A DNA stretch of 64,000 nucleotides. Origin: Denitrobacterium detoxificans (GTDB taxonomy: Bacteria > Actinomycetota > Coriobacteriia > Coriobacteriales > Eggerthellaceae). The notes beneath the pieces were generated by a model. That model worked only from the letters and a program-made list of their open reading frames with translations. It did no database searches and was not told the DNA's origin. The position numbers and the translations under genes were made by a program. The stretch is from NCBI RefSeq assembly GCF_001643775.1, contig NZ_CP011402.1:666001-730000 (forward strand), written 5' to 3'. Of the stretch, positions 25,208 to 37,680 are shown piece after piece (the stretch's first letter is position 1; every line of letters starts with the position of its first letter).

Positions 25208-26082
25208 TGAAGCAGTACACCCAGAAGACCATCAACGACTTGCTGCCGTTTCCCGAACCGCAGATGAACAAGTATTCGCGCGGCAAGGTGGTGCTCATCG
25301 TGGGCAGCGCCTCGTATCCGGGCGCCGCTGCGCTCGCTTCCATCGCCAGCCAGCGCGCGGGTGCCGGATACACCGAGGTGTTCGTGGACGATAGCGTGGT
25401 TGCGCAGGTCCAGGCCACGCACTCCTCGTTGGTGGTGCGTTCGTGGGACATGTGGGACTCTTCTAGCCTGAAACCCTCTACGCCCGAGCATCCCCTGGCT
25501 TACGTCATTGGCAGCGGCTTCGATACGAACGACCCGTATGTGGGCAACATCCTGCGTCGCCTGCTGAAGAACGCCAAGGCGCCTGTTCTGATAGACGGCG
25601 GCGCGCTGAAGCTCATGCCCGCGCGTAAGATGCGCGACATGTGCAAGCAACGCTACCAGGAAGGGTATCCCACCATCGTCACGCCCCATGGCGGCGAGGC
25701 GAAGGTCTTGGCCAGCGTGTTTGCCCTTCCCGTAGACGACCAGGAGGAACTAGCGCTCACGCTTTCCCAGGCGTACGGTGCAATCACCGTTCTGAAGGGG
25801 CCCGATACCTATATTTCCGATGGCGACCACGTGTACAGCATGACGGAGGGTACGTCGGCTTTGGCCAAGGCGGGTACGGGCGACGTGCTCGCTGGCATCA
25901 TCGGTGCATTTCTGGCCCAGGGGCTTGGCCCCATCGAAGCGTGCGTGCTAGGCACCACGTTGCATGCCCGTGCGGGCAGGTTGGCCGCCGAGGAGCTTAC
26001 GAGTATTTCGGTATGCGCGGAGGACGTGCTCCGATTCATTCCCCCGGCAATCAAGGATATGTCCGGCGGCAGGGTTTCGTAG
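25207..26082 (+). CDS. nnrD: ADP/ATP-dependent NAD(P)H-hydrate dehydratase
   Basis: 291 residues, ribokinase-like YjeF C-terminal family. KYSRGKVVLIVGSASYPGAA at the start, TPHGGE in the centre and the closing AKAGTGDVLAG catalytic/nucleotide loop are diagnostic. It repairs damaged NAD(P)H hydrates. The partner epimerase domain (NnrE), often fused at the N-terminus, is absent here, so that activity must be encoded elsewhere. GTG start at 25207 overlaps the acpS TAG (GTAGTG), so translation is coupled. AcpS and NnrD are frequent neighbours in bacteria. Confidence 0.92.
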   Translation: MKQYTQKTINDLLPFPEPQMNKYSRGKVVLIVGSASYPGAAALASIASQRAGAGYTEVFVDDSVVAQVQATHSSLVVRSWDMWDSSSLKPSTPEHPLAYVIGSGFDTNDPYVGNILRRLLKNAKAPVLIDGGALKLMPARKMRDMCKQRYQEGYPTIVTPHGGEAKVLASVFALPVDDQEELALTLSQAYGAITVLKGPDTYISDGDHVYSMTEGTSALAKAGTGDVLAGIIGAFLAQGLGPIEACVLGTTLHARAGRLAAEELTSISVCAEDVLRFIPPAIKDMSGGRVS

Positions 26083-28254
<2,172 letters not shown>

Positions 28255-28258
28255 GGCC

Positions 28259-29053
28259 ATGGCGGCAGGCCAGGAACATAACCAGGGCGAAACCGCAGGG
28301 GCGCAACGTCCCGTGCGCCCCAAGAAGCGTCGTCTCGACGAGTTGATGATTGAGCGCGGTCTCTGCGACGACGCAGAAGAGGCGAAGCGCCTGGTGATTG
28401 CCCACGAGGTGAAGGTGGGCGACGAATACGCCACGAGCGCTGCCGCGCGTATTGCGCCAAGTGCCGATATCTGGGTCAAGGATCGTTCGCGCTACGTTTC
28501 GCGCGGTGGCTACAAGCTGGAGGGCGCGTTGCGTGCGTTCGACCAGTCGGTACAGGGGGCGTCGTGCATCGACATGGGCTCTTCTACCGGAGGCTTCTCC
28601 GATTGTTTGCTTCAGGCGGGGGCGGCCAGCGTGACTTGCGTTGACGTGAACTATGGCATGCTTGCTTGGAAAGTACGCAGCGACCCGCGCACCATCGTGC
28701 GCGAACGTACGAACATCCGCACGGCAACGCCTCAGGAACTGGGCGCGCCCTTCGACATTCTGGTGGCCGACCTCAGCTTTATTGGGCTTGCCAGCCTGGC
28801 GCCCTCCTTCGCGCGCTTGTGCCATCGTGGCAGCGTGTTCATTGGCTTGGTGAAGCCCCAGTTCGAAAGCGATCATGACGAAACGGAGCATGGCCTGGTA
28901 ACGGACCCGGCGGTGCGCGAGCGAACGGTCGAGGAAGTGCGTCAGGCGCTGAGCGACAACGGCTTCGACGTTACTGGCGTTATCGAATCGCCCATCCGCG
29001 GAAAGCGCGCGGGCAACATCGAATACCTCGTGCGCGCCGTGTTCGGTCAATAG
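28259..29053 (+). CDS. tlyA: TlyA-family 16S/23S rRNA 2'-O-methyltransferase (hemolysin-like)
   Basis: 264 residues. After a 22-residue basic N-terminus comes an S4 RNA-binding domain (RRLDELMIERGLCDDAEEAK) and then an FtsJ-type Rossmann methyltransferase with DRSRYVSRGGYKLEGAL, the SAM loop DMGSSTGGFSDCLLQAGA and the catalytic region LVKPQFE. In mycobacteria TlyA methylates both ribosomal RNAs and affects capreomycin sensitivity. It starts four bases after the ligA stop and closes the operon. Confidence 0.93.
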   Translation: MAAGQEHNQGETAGAQRPVRPKKRRLDELMIERGLCDDAEEAKRLVIAHEVKVGDEYATSAAARIAPSADIWVKDRSRYVSRGGYKLEGALRAFDQSVQGASCIDMGSSTGGFSDCLLQAGAASVTCVDVNYGMLAWKVRSDPRTIVRERTNIRTATPQELGAPFDILVADLSFIGLASLAPSFARLCHRGSVFIGLVKPQFESDHDETEHGLVTDPAVRERTVEEVRQALSDNGFDVTGVIESPIRGKRAGNIEYLVRAVFGQ

Positions 29054-29203
29054 CGCAATTCCAACCGTTCGCGCGTCTGCATTTTGTAGACTCGGTCGTT
29101 CTCCGTGTTGTTTACTTTAGCCGACTAAATTATTCCTGGCGGATGGCTATACTTGTGTGCTAAAGCAAGTTCGCCGCCACGCGGCAGGGCAGAAGGAACG
29201 CGT

Positions 29204-30568
29204 ATGCAGATCACACCAGCCGAAATCGCCGAAACTCTGGCAATGGTCAGCCAGCAACACCTCGACATCCGCACCATCACGCTTGGCTTGAACCTTCGTG
29301 CGTGCACGCATGAGGACATCAACGTCATGGTGCGCAAGGTGTACGACCGCATGACCACCGCCGCCGAAAAGCTCGTCCCCACGGCCGAGCAGCTGGAACG
29401 CGAATTCGGCATTCCCATCGTGAACAAGCGCATTTCCGTTACGCCCGTTGCCGAGATCTGCGGCGCCGTTACCGCCCAGGACCTTACGCCCATTGCCGAG
29501 GCCATGGACAAGGCGGGCAAGGAAGTGGGCGTCGACTTCGTGGGCGGCTTCTCCGCCCTGGTGCAGAAGGGCGCTACCGCTTCCGATACGAAGCTCATGA
29601 ACTCCATTCCGCACGCCCTAGCCGTTACCGATAACGTGTGCAGTTCGGTGAACGTCGCCTCTACCCGCGCGGGCATCAACATGGACGCCGTCTGGAAGAT
29701 GGCCAATACCGTCATCGACACCGCCAAGGCCACGGCCGACCGCGACTGCATTGGCGCAGCCAAGCTCGTCGTGTTCGCCAACGCGGTGGAGGACAACCCG
29801 TTCATGGCGGGCGCCTTCCATGGCTCTGGCGAGGCCGATGCCGTGGTCAATGTGGGCGTTTCCGGTCCTGGCGTGGTGCGTAACGTGCTCGCTAACATGC
29901 CGGAGGACGCTTCCATCACCGAAATCGCCGAGGCCATCAAGGCAACGGCATTCAAGATCACGCGCGCGGGCGAGCTCATGGCGCGCAATGCCAGCGAGCG
30001 CTTGGGTGTCCAGCAGGGCATCCTGGACCTTTCCCTGGCTCCCACGCCCGCCGAGGGCGATAGCGTGGCCGAAATCCTCGAGGCCATCGGCGTGGGGCAG
30101 TGCGGCGGCCCGGGCACCACGGCGGCTCTGGCCATGCTCAACGATGCGGTCAAGAAGGGTGGCGTCATGGCGTCCAGCAGCGTCGGTGGCCTTTCGGGTG
30201 CGTTCATTCCCGTGTCGGAAGATGCTGGCATGATTCGCGCTGCTGAATCGGGTGCGCTCTGCCTCGAGAAGCTCGAGGCCATGACCTGCGTATGCAGTGT
30301 GGGTCTGGACATGATTGCCATTCCGGGCGACACCACGCCGGAAGCCATCTTCGGCATCATCGCCGACGAAGCCGCCATTGGCGTCATCAACACGAAGACC
30401 ACTGCCGTGCGCGTCATTCCCGCCATTGGCCGTAGCGCCGGCGAGACACTGGAGTTCGGCGGCCTGCTGGGTTCCGCTCCCATCATGCACGTCAACGAGC
30501 ATGCGGGCAGCGTTTTCGCGCATCGTGGCGGTCGATTCCCTGCGCCGATTAATTCTCTGAAAAACTAA
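29204..30568 (+). CDS. DUF711/UPF0210 (PFL-fold) family protein
   Basis: 454 residues, full length for this conserved family, which has an overall fold like pyruvate formate-lyase but no proven reaction. Recognisable blocks are [20 protein letters not shown] at the N-terminus, [10 protein letters not shown], and the C-terminal [11 protein letters not shown] and TAVRVIP. In many bacteria it is paired with a small ACT-domain protein (UPF0237); none precedes it here. AGAAGGA and ATG 29204 set the start rather than the in-frame site at 29153. The upstream 150 bases include TATACT at 29148 as a possible -10. Confidence 0.88.
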   Translation: MQITPAEIAETLAMVSQQHLDIRTITLGLNLRACTHEDINVMVRKVYDRMTTAAEKLVPTAEQLEREFGIPIVNKRISVTPVAEICGAVTAQDLTPIAEAMDKAGKEVGVDFVGGFSALVQKGATASDTKLMNSIPHALAVTDNVCSSVNVASTRAGINMDAVWKMANTVIDTAKATADRDCIGAAKLVVFANAVEDNPFMAGAFHGSGEADAVVNVGVSGPGVVRNVLANMPEDASITEIAEAIKATAFKITRAGELMARNASERLGVQQGILDLSLAPTPAEGDSVAEILEAIGVGQCGGPGTTAALAMLNDAVKKGGVMASSSVGGLSGAFIPVSEDAGMIRAAESGALCLEKLEAMTCVCSVGLDMIAIPGDTTPEAIFGIIADEAAIGVINTKTTAVRVIPAIGRSAGETLEFGGLLGSAPIMHVNEHAGSVFAHRGGRFPAPINSLKN

Positions 30569-30626
30569 TCTACGGAGCCGTATGGCCGTCTGACGAATTA
30601 CAATGACTCGAGGAGGGGTTCGAGTT

Positions 30627-32204
30627 ATGTCAGATTCCAAACGTAATAACAATGCGCGTCCGCACGTGAAGCAGCGTGCGGCGCGTGATGCTTCGCTTGA
30701 GGCGCGTGGTCGCCAGCGTTCTTCGCAGCGTACTGCGCGCGAGCATGCCCAGCTTGCCGCCGAGCATAGCGCTGAAATGGAGCGCGAGCGCGTGCGCCAT
30801 CAGCGTGCCGTCGCCGAGCGTCAGAAGCAGGCCACGTCTGCCAACCGCGTTCACGTCAGCGATGTGGGCGGCGTGACGCATGCCGTTTCCGATCGCCATC
30901 AGCGCGCCAATGCGGGCAATACGGGCAGCAATCCGCGTATCGATACGTCATACGCAAAGCGGGCCCATACCGGCAGCTTCACGCCTGCCGTGCGCGAAGA
31001 GCGTGCGGGGTCCTATACCGTCGAGGGGAAGGGGCTTGGCTCCGTGCGCGCAGGCAAGCGCGCTCCCAAGGCGGCTATCGTTGCATTGGCCGTGGTTTTG
31101 GCTGCCATTCTGGGCTTCGTCATGTACCAGACTTCCTTCGCTCCCGTGCCCGTGGTGGTGAACGGGGTGGAAATGTCCGTTGCGCGTACCGATACGTACG
31201 ATCAGGTCGTGCAGAAGTCGGGCATTCAGGTAACGCCGGGCAGGCTGCTTGCGGTCGATGGCTCGGTCATCGACGACGCGGGCGGTGCGCCCTATGCGCT
31301 TGCCGTGAATGGCCAGGACGTCGATGCGAATGCGCGCATTACGCCCAACGACGTCATCTCGGTAAGTGACGGCGGCGATACCACGGAAGACTATACCGAG
31401 TCTACTCAGACCGTTGCCGCCGAATGGGTGGACGACGGCTCCAAGGGCGCTGTGCACCAGGTTGTGAGCCAGCCCGCCGACGGTGTCGTGGCAACGCGCA
31501 CGGGTTCCATTTCGGGCATTACCGTGGAAGGCGTTACCGTTCAAGAAGTGCAGAATGCCGTGCTTTCTCGCTATAGCATCAACACTGGCGGGGAAAAGGT
31601 CATTGCCCTTACGTTCGACGATGGCCCCTGGGACGAATGGACGAGCGAGATCCTGGACATTCTGGATGCCAACGATGCGAAGGCCACGTTCTTCATCGTG
31701 GGCGAGCGCATTGGGGAGGCCTCGAATGGCCGCGACCTTATCATGCGCGAGTACAACAGCGGGCATCAGCTTTGCACACACACGTTCGACCATGCCAAGG
31801 GCAGTGGCAAGGGCGTGAACATCAGCTACATGTCAGCCGAAGAGCAGATTGCCGAAATCGAGAAGGGCCGTCAGGCAATTTCCGACGTAACGGGCGTGGA
31901 GGCTAGTCGCGTGGTGCGTTGCCCGGGTGGCAACTACACGCTTGAAAGCGCTCAGATTCTGAACGAGTACGTAACGTACGACATCGGTTGGAATATCGAT
32001 ACGCGTGACTGGTCGAAGCCGGGCGCGCCTGCAATAGAAGACGCCATCTTGTCGGCCGATTCGGGCAACATCATCCTCATGCACGATGGCGGTGGCGATC
32101 GTTCGCAGACGGTAGAGGCGCTTCGCTCCGCGCTCCCCAAGCTCAAGCAGCAAGGGTACCGATTCGTTACCATCGACGAACTGCTTTCCTACCATAAGGG
32201 GTAG
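30627..32204 (+). CDS. Membrane-anchored polysaccharide (peptidoglycan) deacetylase
   Basis: 525 residues. A long basic Arg/Ala/Gln-rich cytoplasmic part (1-148), one helix (about 149-167), an exported ubiquitin-like/DUF348-type region (VVVNGVEMSVARTDTYDQVV, about 175-260) and a NodB deacetylase domain from about 320. The NodB motifs are intact: TFDDGP (catalytic and metal Asp), HTFDH (metal His pair), RCPGGNY, and HDGGGDRSQ. It probably removes acetyl groups from cell-wall glycans, giving lysozyme resistance. ATG 30627 follows AGGAGGGG (30611-30618); a TACAAT -10-like box lies at 30599. Confidence 0.88.
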   Translation: MSDSKRNNNARPHVKQRAARDASLEARGRQRSSQRTAREHAQLAAEHSAEMERERVRHQRAVAERQKQATSANRVHVSDVGGVTHAVSDRHQRANAGNTGSNPRIDTSYAKRAHTGSFTPAVREERAGSYTVEGKGLGSVRAGKRAPKAAIVALAVVLAAILGFVMYQTSFAPVPVVVNGVEMSVARTDTYDQVVQKSGIQVTPGRLLAVDGSVIDDAGGAPYALAVNGQDVDANARITPNDVISVSDGGDTTEDYTESTQTVAAEWVDDGSKGAVHQVVSQPADGVVATRTGSISGITVEGVTVQEVQNAVLSRYSINTGGEKVIALTFDDGPWDEWTSEILDILDANDAKATFFIVGERIGEASNGRDLIMREYNSGHQLCTHTFDHAKGSGKGVNISYMSAEEQIAEIEKGRQAISDVTGVEASRVVRCPGGNYTLESAQILNEYVTYDIGWNIDTRDWSKPGAPAIEDAILSADSGNIILMHDGGGDRSQTVEALRSALPKLKQQGYRFVTIDELLSYHKG

Positions 32205-32238
32205 TTTCGCGGGAAAACGCACCTTACCAGCCTTTTTG

Positions 32239-32270
32239 AATGCCGTCCCTCGGGGCGGCATTTCGTTTGT
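32239..32270 (+). terminator. Terminator after the deacetylase gene
   Basis: AATGCCGTCCC (32239-32249) pairs with GGGGCGGCATT (32252-32262) with one wobble, followed by TCGTTTGT. It lies 35 bases past the stop codon. Confidence 0.7.
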
Positions 32271-32305
32271 CCACGATTGACCGTGTGCGGGAGTCGTGAG
32301 AGCGG

Positions 32306-32334
32306 TTGCATGCTGGGCGTAGGGTCATTACAAT
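32306..32334 (+). promoter_or_regulatory. Promoter of the TetR-activase unit (TTGCAT-17-TACAAT)
   Basis: TTGCAT at 32306-32311 and TACAAT at 32329-32334 are separated by 17 bases, the best -35/-10 pair of the recurrent TACAAT type in this window. Transcription would start near 32341, inside the inverted repeat described next. Confidence 0.6.
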
Positions 32335-32336
32335 GT

Positions 32337-32376
32337 TTTTATACAGATTGTCAAATATCGTGCATGTTGTATAAAA
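32337..32376. promoter_or_regulatory. Inverted repeat TTTTATACA...TGTATAAAA, likely TetR operator
   Basis: TTTTATACA (32337-32345) and TGTATAAAA (32368-32376) are perfect inverse copies with a 22-base spacer. They sit over the start site of the 32306 promoter and over a second possible promoter (TTGTCA 32348-32353, 16 bases, TATAAA 32370-32375). The position immediately before the TetR gene suggests autorepression. Confidence 0.5.
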
Positions 32377-32407
32377 CACGACCATGCGCATGCCAATGAG
32401 GGGGATT

Positions 32408-33052
32408 ATGTCTGAACCCACGACCGCGGGGTTTCCCGTGGATGCGGCCGAGGCCCGTACGGACCGTCGCTCCGCCCGTACCCGTGCCGCCCTCCGCGAG
32501 GCGCTCATTCAGCTCATCAACGAGAAGGGCTATGACGCCATCACGGTGGGCGATTTGTGCGAGCGGGCCGACATCACGCGCGGCACGTTCTACAACCACT
32601 ACAGCGACAAGGACGCGCTTCTCGTGGCTTGCGAGGACGAGATCATCGCCGAGCTGGAAGCCATCCAGGCGCGCATGAATGGCCTCGACCTTGTGCAGAC
32701 CACGATTTGCGTAAAGCGCAAGAAGCCCATTCCACTGCTGGTGAGCCTCTTCGATTACCTACGTAGCCAGGCGTATTTCCTGGGCGCCGTCATGGGCCCT
32801 CAAGGCGACCCGCGCTTCGAGCGCAACCTGCTCACGCGCGTGCGCGAGATACTCATGGGGTCGGTGCTTCACGAGCGCTACCGCAAGAACCCCACGCCCT
32901 TCGTGAACTACTACGTTACCTTCTACGCGTCGGCCTATCTGGGCGTCGTGAAGGAATGGATCGAAACGGGCATGCGCGAATCCTCGGAGGACATGGCGGT
33001 TATCGCCCAGCGCTTGCTGTTCATCAAAGCCGGCGAATCGATCAAGCTGTAA
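32408..33052 (+). CDS. TetR/AcrR-family transcriptional regulator
   Basis: 214 residues. Residues ~20-75 form the TetR helix-turn-helix domain (LREALIQLINEKGYDAITVG, then CERADITRGTFYNHYSDKDA); the remainder is the ligand/dimer domain. ATG 32408 is taken over the in-frame ATG at 32384 because GGGGGA precedes it. The gene lies 36 bases before the dehydratase activase gene in the same direction, so both probably share one transcript and the regulator controls it through the inverted repeat at 32337-32376. The inducing ligand may be an acyl-CoA or fatty acid, which is inference from context. Confidence 0.88.
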   Translation: MSEPTTAGFPVDAAEARTDRRSARTRAALREALIQLINEKGYDAITVGDLCERADITRGTFYNHYSDKDALLVACEDEIIAELEAIQARMNGLDLVQTTICVKRKKPIPLLVSLFDYLRSQAYFLGAVMGPQGDPRFERNLLTRVREILMGSVLHERYRKNPTPFVNYYVTFYASAYLGVVKEWIETGMRESSEDMAVIAQRLLFIKAGESIKL

Positions 33053-33088
33053 TCAATCGGCCCCAGGCCGTTTAAAAGGAGACATCTT

Positions 33089-36000
33089 ATGACCAAGGCA
33101 AACGAGAACGACCAGATGCGCATCGGCGTCGACGTAGGTTCGACTACGGTAAAGCTTCTGGTTCTGAACCCGCAAGACGAGACGGTGTTCTCGGTGTACC
33201 GCCGCCATCATTCCGACGTGCGCGCTACCATCGTGGATATCATCGACGAGGCGTTGGAGCAGGTGGGCGATGTGCCTGCCACTATCGACATTACGGGTTC
33301 GGGCGGCCTTCTGCTTTCGCAGTGGCTCCAGGTGCCCTTCGTGCAAGAGGTCGTGGCCAACAAGACGGCCATCGAGCGCATCATTCCCGCTACTGACGTT
33401 GCCATCGAGCTGGGCGGCGAAGACGCGAAGATCATCTACCTGGATGGTGGCATCGAGCAGCGCATGAATGGCACGTGCGCAGGTGGCACGGGCGCGTTCA
33501 TCGACCAGATGGCCACGCTGCTTGACACCGACGCATCGGGACTGAATGAAATGGCCAGCCGTCACACCATCATCTATCCCATCGCCAGCCGCTGCGGCGT
33601 GTTCGCCAAGACCGACGTGCAGCCCCTGCTGAACGAGGGCGCCAAGAAGGACGATATCGCCGCGAGCGTACTGCAGGCCGTGGTCATGCAGACCATTTCC
33701 GGCCTGGCATGCGGTCGCCCCATCCGCGGTAACGTGGCGTTTCTGGGCGGCCCCCTGCATTACCTTTCCGAGCTGCGCCAGCGTTTCATCGAAACGCTCG
33801 AGCTCACCGACGAGACCACCATCATTCCCGAGGAATCGCATCTGTTCGTGGCCCGTGGCGCTGCGTTTGCGTCCGAGGAGAACGAGGAAGTCGTTTCCCT
33901 GGGCATTCTGAAGCAGCGCATGGCCGATTTGGGCGATGTGCAGGGTAGCGAAGTGCCGCGTTTGGAGCCGCTGTTCAGCAGCGAGGAAGAGCTGCAGGCG
34001 TTCCGCGAGCGCCATGCGAAGGCAGCCGTTCCCAAGGGCGAACTGTCTGAGTACCGCGGCGAGGCCTACCTGGGCATCGACGCTGGCTCTACCACGCTGA
34101 AATCCGCCCTTATTGGCAAAGACGGCCAGGTGCTGTACAGCTTCTACGCCAACAACAAGGGCGACGTGCTGGGTACGGCGCGCCGCATGCTGGGCGAGCT
34201 GGAAGAGCAGATTCCTCGCGACGAGCAGGGCAATGCGCTGGTCACCATCGGTCACACCACCACTACGGGTTATGGCGAGGCATTGCTGCTGGAGGCCATT
34301 CAGGCCGATAGCGGCGAAATCGAGACGGTTGCGCATCTGCGCGGCGCCCGCGAGTTGAACCCGGATGTCGACTTCATTCTGGACATTGGCGGCCAGGACA
34401 TGAAGTGCATGACGGTGAAGAACGGCGTCATTGAGCACATCATGCTCAATGAGTCGTGCAGTGCTGGCTGCGGTAGCTTCATCGAAGCGTTTGCTACGTC
34501 GCTGAATCTTTCCGTGCAGGATTTCGCGCAGGAGGCCCTGCATTCTGCCGCTCCCGTCGACCTGGGCAGTCGCTGCACCGTGTTCATGAACAGTCGCGTG
34601 AAGCAGGCGCAGAAGGAAGGTGCCACCGTTGCCGACATCAGCGCTGGCCTTTCCTATTCGGTCATCAAGAACGCGCTGTTCAAGGTTATCAAGCTACGTG
34701 ACGCCAGCGAGCTTGGCGAGCATGCCATCGTACAGGGCGGCACGTTCCTGAACGACGCCGTGCTGCGTGCGTTCGAGAACCTGGCCGGCCACGATGCCAT
34801 TCGCCCCGACATTGCGGGTCTCATGGGCGCTTGGGGCGCGGCTCTGCTGGCGCGCGATCGCGCAGCGGGCAAGGGCACCAAGATGCTCACGCCGGCGGAA
34901 ATCGACCAGCTCGAGGTAAAGCACAGCACCGTGCGTTGTGGCCTGTGCTCGAATAACTGCCTGCTTACCATCAACGACTTTGGCAAGGATCCCGAAACGG
35001 GCCGTCGCCGTCGCTTCATCACGGGCAACCGCTGCGAGCGTGGCGCGGGCGCGAAGACGAAGAGCAAGGACGTTCCGAATCTGTTCGAGTTCAAGAACGA
35101 CCTGTTGTTCAATCGCGAAGTTCTTTCCGCCGATCAGGCGAAATATGGCACCGTGGGCATTCCCCGCGCGCTGAACATGTACGAGAATTACCCGTTCTGG
35201 CATAGCTTCTTCACCACGCTGGGCTATCGCGTAGAGCTTTCCAGCGCCAGCACGAAGGAGACGTTCGAGGCGGGCATCGAGTCCATGCCCTCCGAAAACG
35301 CCTGCTATCCTGCGAAGCTTTCCCATGGCCACATCATGGAGCTGCTGGAGCGCGACGTCGATTTCATCTGGATGCCCTGCATTCGCTGGGAGCGCCAGGA
35401 AGACGAAGGTGCGAACAACCACTTCAACTGCCCGATTGTCATGAGCTATTCCGAGGCGTTGAAGCTCAACATCGACGAGCTGCGTACGAGCCGTACCGAT
35501 TTCCTGAATCCGTTCATTCCCTATGACGACAAGGAAGCCCTGAAGAAGCGCCTGTGCGAGCATCTTTCGAAGAACCGCAAGCGCGAGCTGGAAGCGCGCG
35601 GCATTGCCAATGTGGCCGTGCCCACGCGCAAGGAAATCGACGAGGCCGTCGACCGCGCTTGGCAGGTCGACTTGGACTTCAAGAGCACCATGCGCGCCAA
35701 GGGCGAGGAAACGCTGCGCTGGCTGGAAGAGCATCATGGTCATGGCATCGTGCTGGCGGGTCGTCCGTACCATATCGACCCGGAAATCAACCACGCGCTG
35801 CCCGAGCTCATCACGGGCTTCGGCATGGCCGTGCTCACCGAGGATTCCGTAGCCCATCTGGGCAACCTCGAGCGTAATCTGCGCGTGTACGACCAGTGGA
35901 TGTACCATACGCGCCTGTACAACGCCGCTCGCGTGGTTACGCAGCGCTCCGACCTCGACCTGGTTCAGATGATGAGCTTCGGTTGCGGCCTGGACGCCCT

Positions 36001-37573
36001 TACCACCGACGAGGTCGAAGAGATTTTGGAAGGCTCGGGCAAGGTATACACCCTGCTCAAGATCGACCAGATCTCGAACCTGGGTGCTGCGCGCATTCGC
36101 ATCCGCTCGCTCATGGCTGCCCTGGAGCAGCGTGCGGGCGACGACGAGTTCGCGCACGAGGAAGAGGGCATGGACCCCTCGATCGACGAAGCGCATATGA
36201 ACCGCGATGCGGCTCGTGCCGAGCTTTCCCAGGCCCGTGGCGCGTGCGTCACCGATGGCTTCGAGTTCAAGACACATCGCAAGACCGCATCCACCGAATT
36301 CCCGCGTGTGGAGTTCACCGAGGAGATGCGTGAGACGTATACCATTCTGGCTCCGCAGATGAGTCCGATTCACTTCGAGCTTTTGGTACCGCTGTTCCGT
36401 GCCAACGGCTACAACCTGGAACTGCTGCCCGCCGTGGACACGGGTGCCGTGGAAGCGGGCCTGAAGTACGTGAACAACGACATCTGCTATCCGTCTATCC
36501 TGGTTACGGGCCAGATTATGGAAGCTGCCACCAGCGGCCGCTACGACATGGACAAGACGGCGTTCATCATCACTCAGACGGGTGGTGGCTGCCGTGCCAC
36601 GAACTACATTGCGCTCATCCGCAAGGGCCTGCATGAGGCTGGCCTCGACCAGGTGCCCGTGGTTTCGCTGGCGTTCAACAACACCGGCGAAGTGAACTCG
36701 GGCTTCAAGATTACGGGCAAGATGCTGCTCACCGCCATCCCCGTGCTGGTCATTGGCGACCTGCTCATGCAGATGCTCTATCGCACCCGTCCGTACGAGG
36801 CCGAGCCTGGTAGCGCGAATGCCCTGTTCCGCAAGTGGATGGATTACCTGGTGGAGCATGAGACGTCCATGAGCCGCCGTCAGTTCAACCGCGTCATCGA
36901 GCAGATCGTGCGCGACTTCGACGAGCTGCCCTGCGTCGATTTCGGCAGCAAGCCGCGCGTGGGCGTGGTTGGCGAGATCCTGGTGAAGTTCCATCCCACG
37001 GCCAACAACGACATCGTGGGCACCATCGAGGCGGAAGGCTGCGAGGCGAACGTGCCCGGCCTGGTGGACTTCTTCCTGTTCGGCATGCTGAACCCGGCGG
37101 TTCGCCACAAGGAGCTTACGCCCAACCTGAAGAAGTACCTGGGCGCACGCTCGCTCGTTACGTTCGTGGAGTCTCAGCGCAATCCCGTACGCAAGGCCCT
37201 GGCTGCCAGCAAGCGCTTCGAGCCCATCATGCGCATCGAGGACATTGCCCGCGGCGCAAGCGATATCATCGACCTGGGCAATACCATGGGCGAGGGTTGG
37301 CTGCTCACGGGCGAGATGGTGGAACTGGTGAACGAGGGCGTGCCGAACATCGTGTGCACGCAGCCCTTCGCGTGCCTGCCCAACCATGTGGTTGGCAAGG
37401 CCGTCATCAAGGAGATGCGCCGCCAGTACCCGCAGAGCAATATCGTGGCCGTCGACTACGACCCGGGCGCTTCCGAGGTGAACCAGCTCAACCGCATCAA
37501 GCTCATGATTGCGGTGGCCAAGGAGAACCTGAAGGAAGAGCGTGCCAAGAAGGCTGCCGAAGCGGGGGAGTAA
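33089..37573 (+). CDS. Giant acyl-CoA dehydratase activase (double BadF/BcrA domain, HgdB-like tail)
   Basis: 1494 residues. Two ASKHA-type ATPase units (about 10-280 and 325-590) each start with G-[VI]-D-[VA]-G-S-T-T-[VL]-K and carry Cys residues of the subunit-bridging [4Fe-4S] cluster ([11 protein letters not shown] and [20 protein letters not shown] and GSRCTVFM). Next comes a CoA-enzyme-activase DUF2229 region (from about 680, [10 protein letters not shown]), and the last ~450 residues resemble the HgdB/HgdC superfamily ([14 protein letters not shown]). Archetypal activators are ~260 residues and energise 2-hydroxyacyl-CoA dehydratase. No separate dehydratase subunit genes adjoin, so the substrate is unclear. 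Strong AAAAGGAG precedes ATG 33089. Confidence 0.88.
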   Translation: MTKANENDQMRIGVDVGSTTVKLLVLNPQDETVFSVYRRHHSDVRATIVDIIDEALEQVGDVPATIDITGSGGLLLSQWLQVPFVQEVVANKTAIERIIPATDVAIELGGEDAKIIYLDGGIEQRMNGTCAGGTGAFIDQMATLLDTDASGLNEMASRHTIIYPIASRCGVFAKTDVQPLLNEGAKKDDIAASVLQAVVMQTISGLACGRPIRGNVAFLGGPLHYLSELRQRFIETLELTDETTIIPEESHLFVARGAAFASEENEEVVSLGILKQRMADLGDVQGSEVPRLEPLFSSEEELQAFRERHAKAAVPKGELSEYRGEAYLGIDAGSTTLKSALIGKDGQVLYSFYANNKGDVLGTARRMLGELEEQIPRDEQGNALVTIGHTTTTGYGEALLLEAIQADSGEIETVAHLRGARELNPDVDFILDIGGQDMKCMTVKNGVIEHIMLNESCSAGCGSFIEAFATSLNLSVQDFAQEALHSAAPVDLGSRCTVFMNSRVKQAQKEGATVADISAGLSYSVIKNALFKVIKLRDASELGEHAIVQGGTFLNDAVLRAFENLAGHDAIRPDIAGLMGAWGAALLARDRAAGKGTKMLTPAEIDQLEVKHSTVRCGLCSNNCLLTINDFGKDPETGRRRRFITGNRCERGAGAKTKSKDVPNLFEFKNDLLFNREVLSADQAKYGTVGIPRALNMYENYPFWHSFFTTLGYRVELSSASTKETFEAGIESMPSENACYPAKLSHGHIMELLERDVDFIWMPCIRWERQEDEGANNHFNCPIVMSYSEALKLNIDELRTSRTDFLNPFIPYDDKEALKKRLCEHLSKNRKRELEARGIANVAVPTRKEIDEAVDRAWQVDLDFKSTMRAKGEETLRWLEEHHGHGIVLAGRPYHIDPEINHALPELITGFGMAVLTEDSVAHLGNLERNLRVYDQWMYHTRLYNAARVVTQRSDLDLVQMMSFGCGLDALTTDEVEEILEGSGKVYTLLKIDQISNLGAARIRIRSLMAALEQRAGDDEFAHEEEGMDPSIDEAHMNRDAARAELSQARGACVTDGFEFKTHRKTASTEFPRVEFTEEMRETYTILAPQMSPIHFELLVPLFRANGYNLELLPAVDTGAVEAGLKYVNNDICYPSILVTGQIMEAATSGRYDMDKTAFIITQTGGGCRATNYIALIRKGLHEAGLDQVPVVSLAFNNTGEVNSGFKITGKMLLTAIPVLVIGDLLMQMLYRTRPYEAEPGSANALFRKWMDYLVEHETSMSRRQFNRVIEQIVRDFDELPCVDFGSKPRVGVVGEILVKFHPTANNDIVGTIEAEGCEANVPGLVDFFLFGMLNPAVRHKELTPNLKKYLGARSLVTFVESQRNPVRKALAASKRFEPIMRIEDIARGASDIIDLGNTMGEGWLLTGEMVELVNEGVPNIVCTQPFACLPNHVVGKAVIKEMRRQYPQSNIVAVDYDPGASEVNQLNRIKLMIAVAKENLKEERAKKAAEAGE

Positions 37574-37600
37574 TCCAAAGGCCGTAAGCTGATGATGGAA

Positions 37601-37632
37601 TGGGACCTGCCTGATGGCAGGTCCCATTGTTA
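37601..37632 (+). terminator. Terminator between activase and LuxR genes (convergent)
   Basis: TGGGACCTGCC (37601-37611) and GGCAGGTCCCA (37616-37626) form a perfect stem with a four-base loop, followed by TTGTTA. It may serve both converging transcripts. Confidence 0.8.
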
Positions 37633-37680
37633 TGTGGGTGTTATGACTTGAAGTGCCTCAAGGGCTGTCGAACCATGGGC

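Noticed and set aside
34694-37627. 977-codon open frame on the minus strand
   Set aside because: It is antisense to the dehydratase activase, rich in His/Arg/Val as typical for shadows of GC-rich genes, and lacks any domain.
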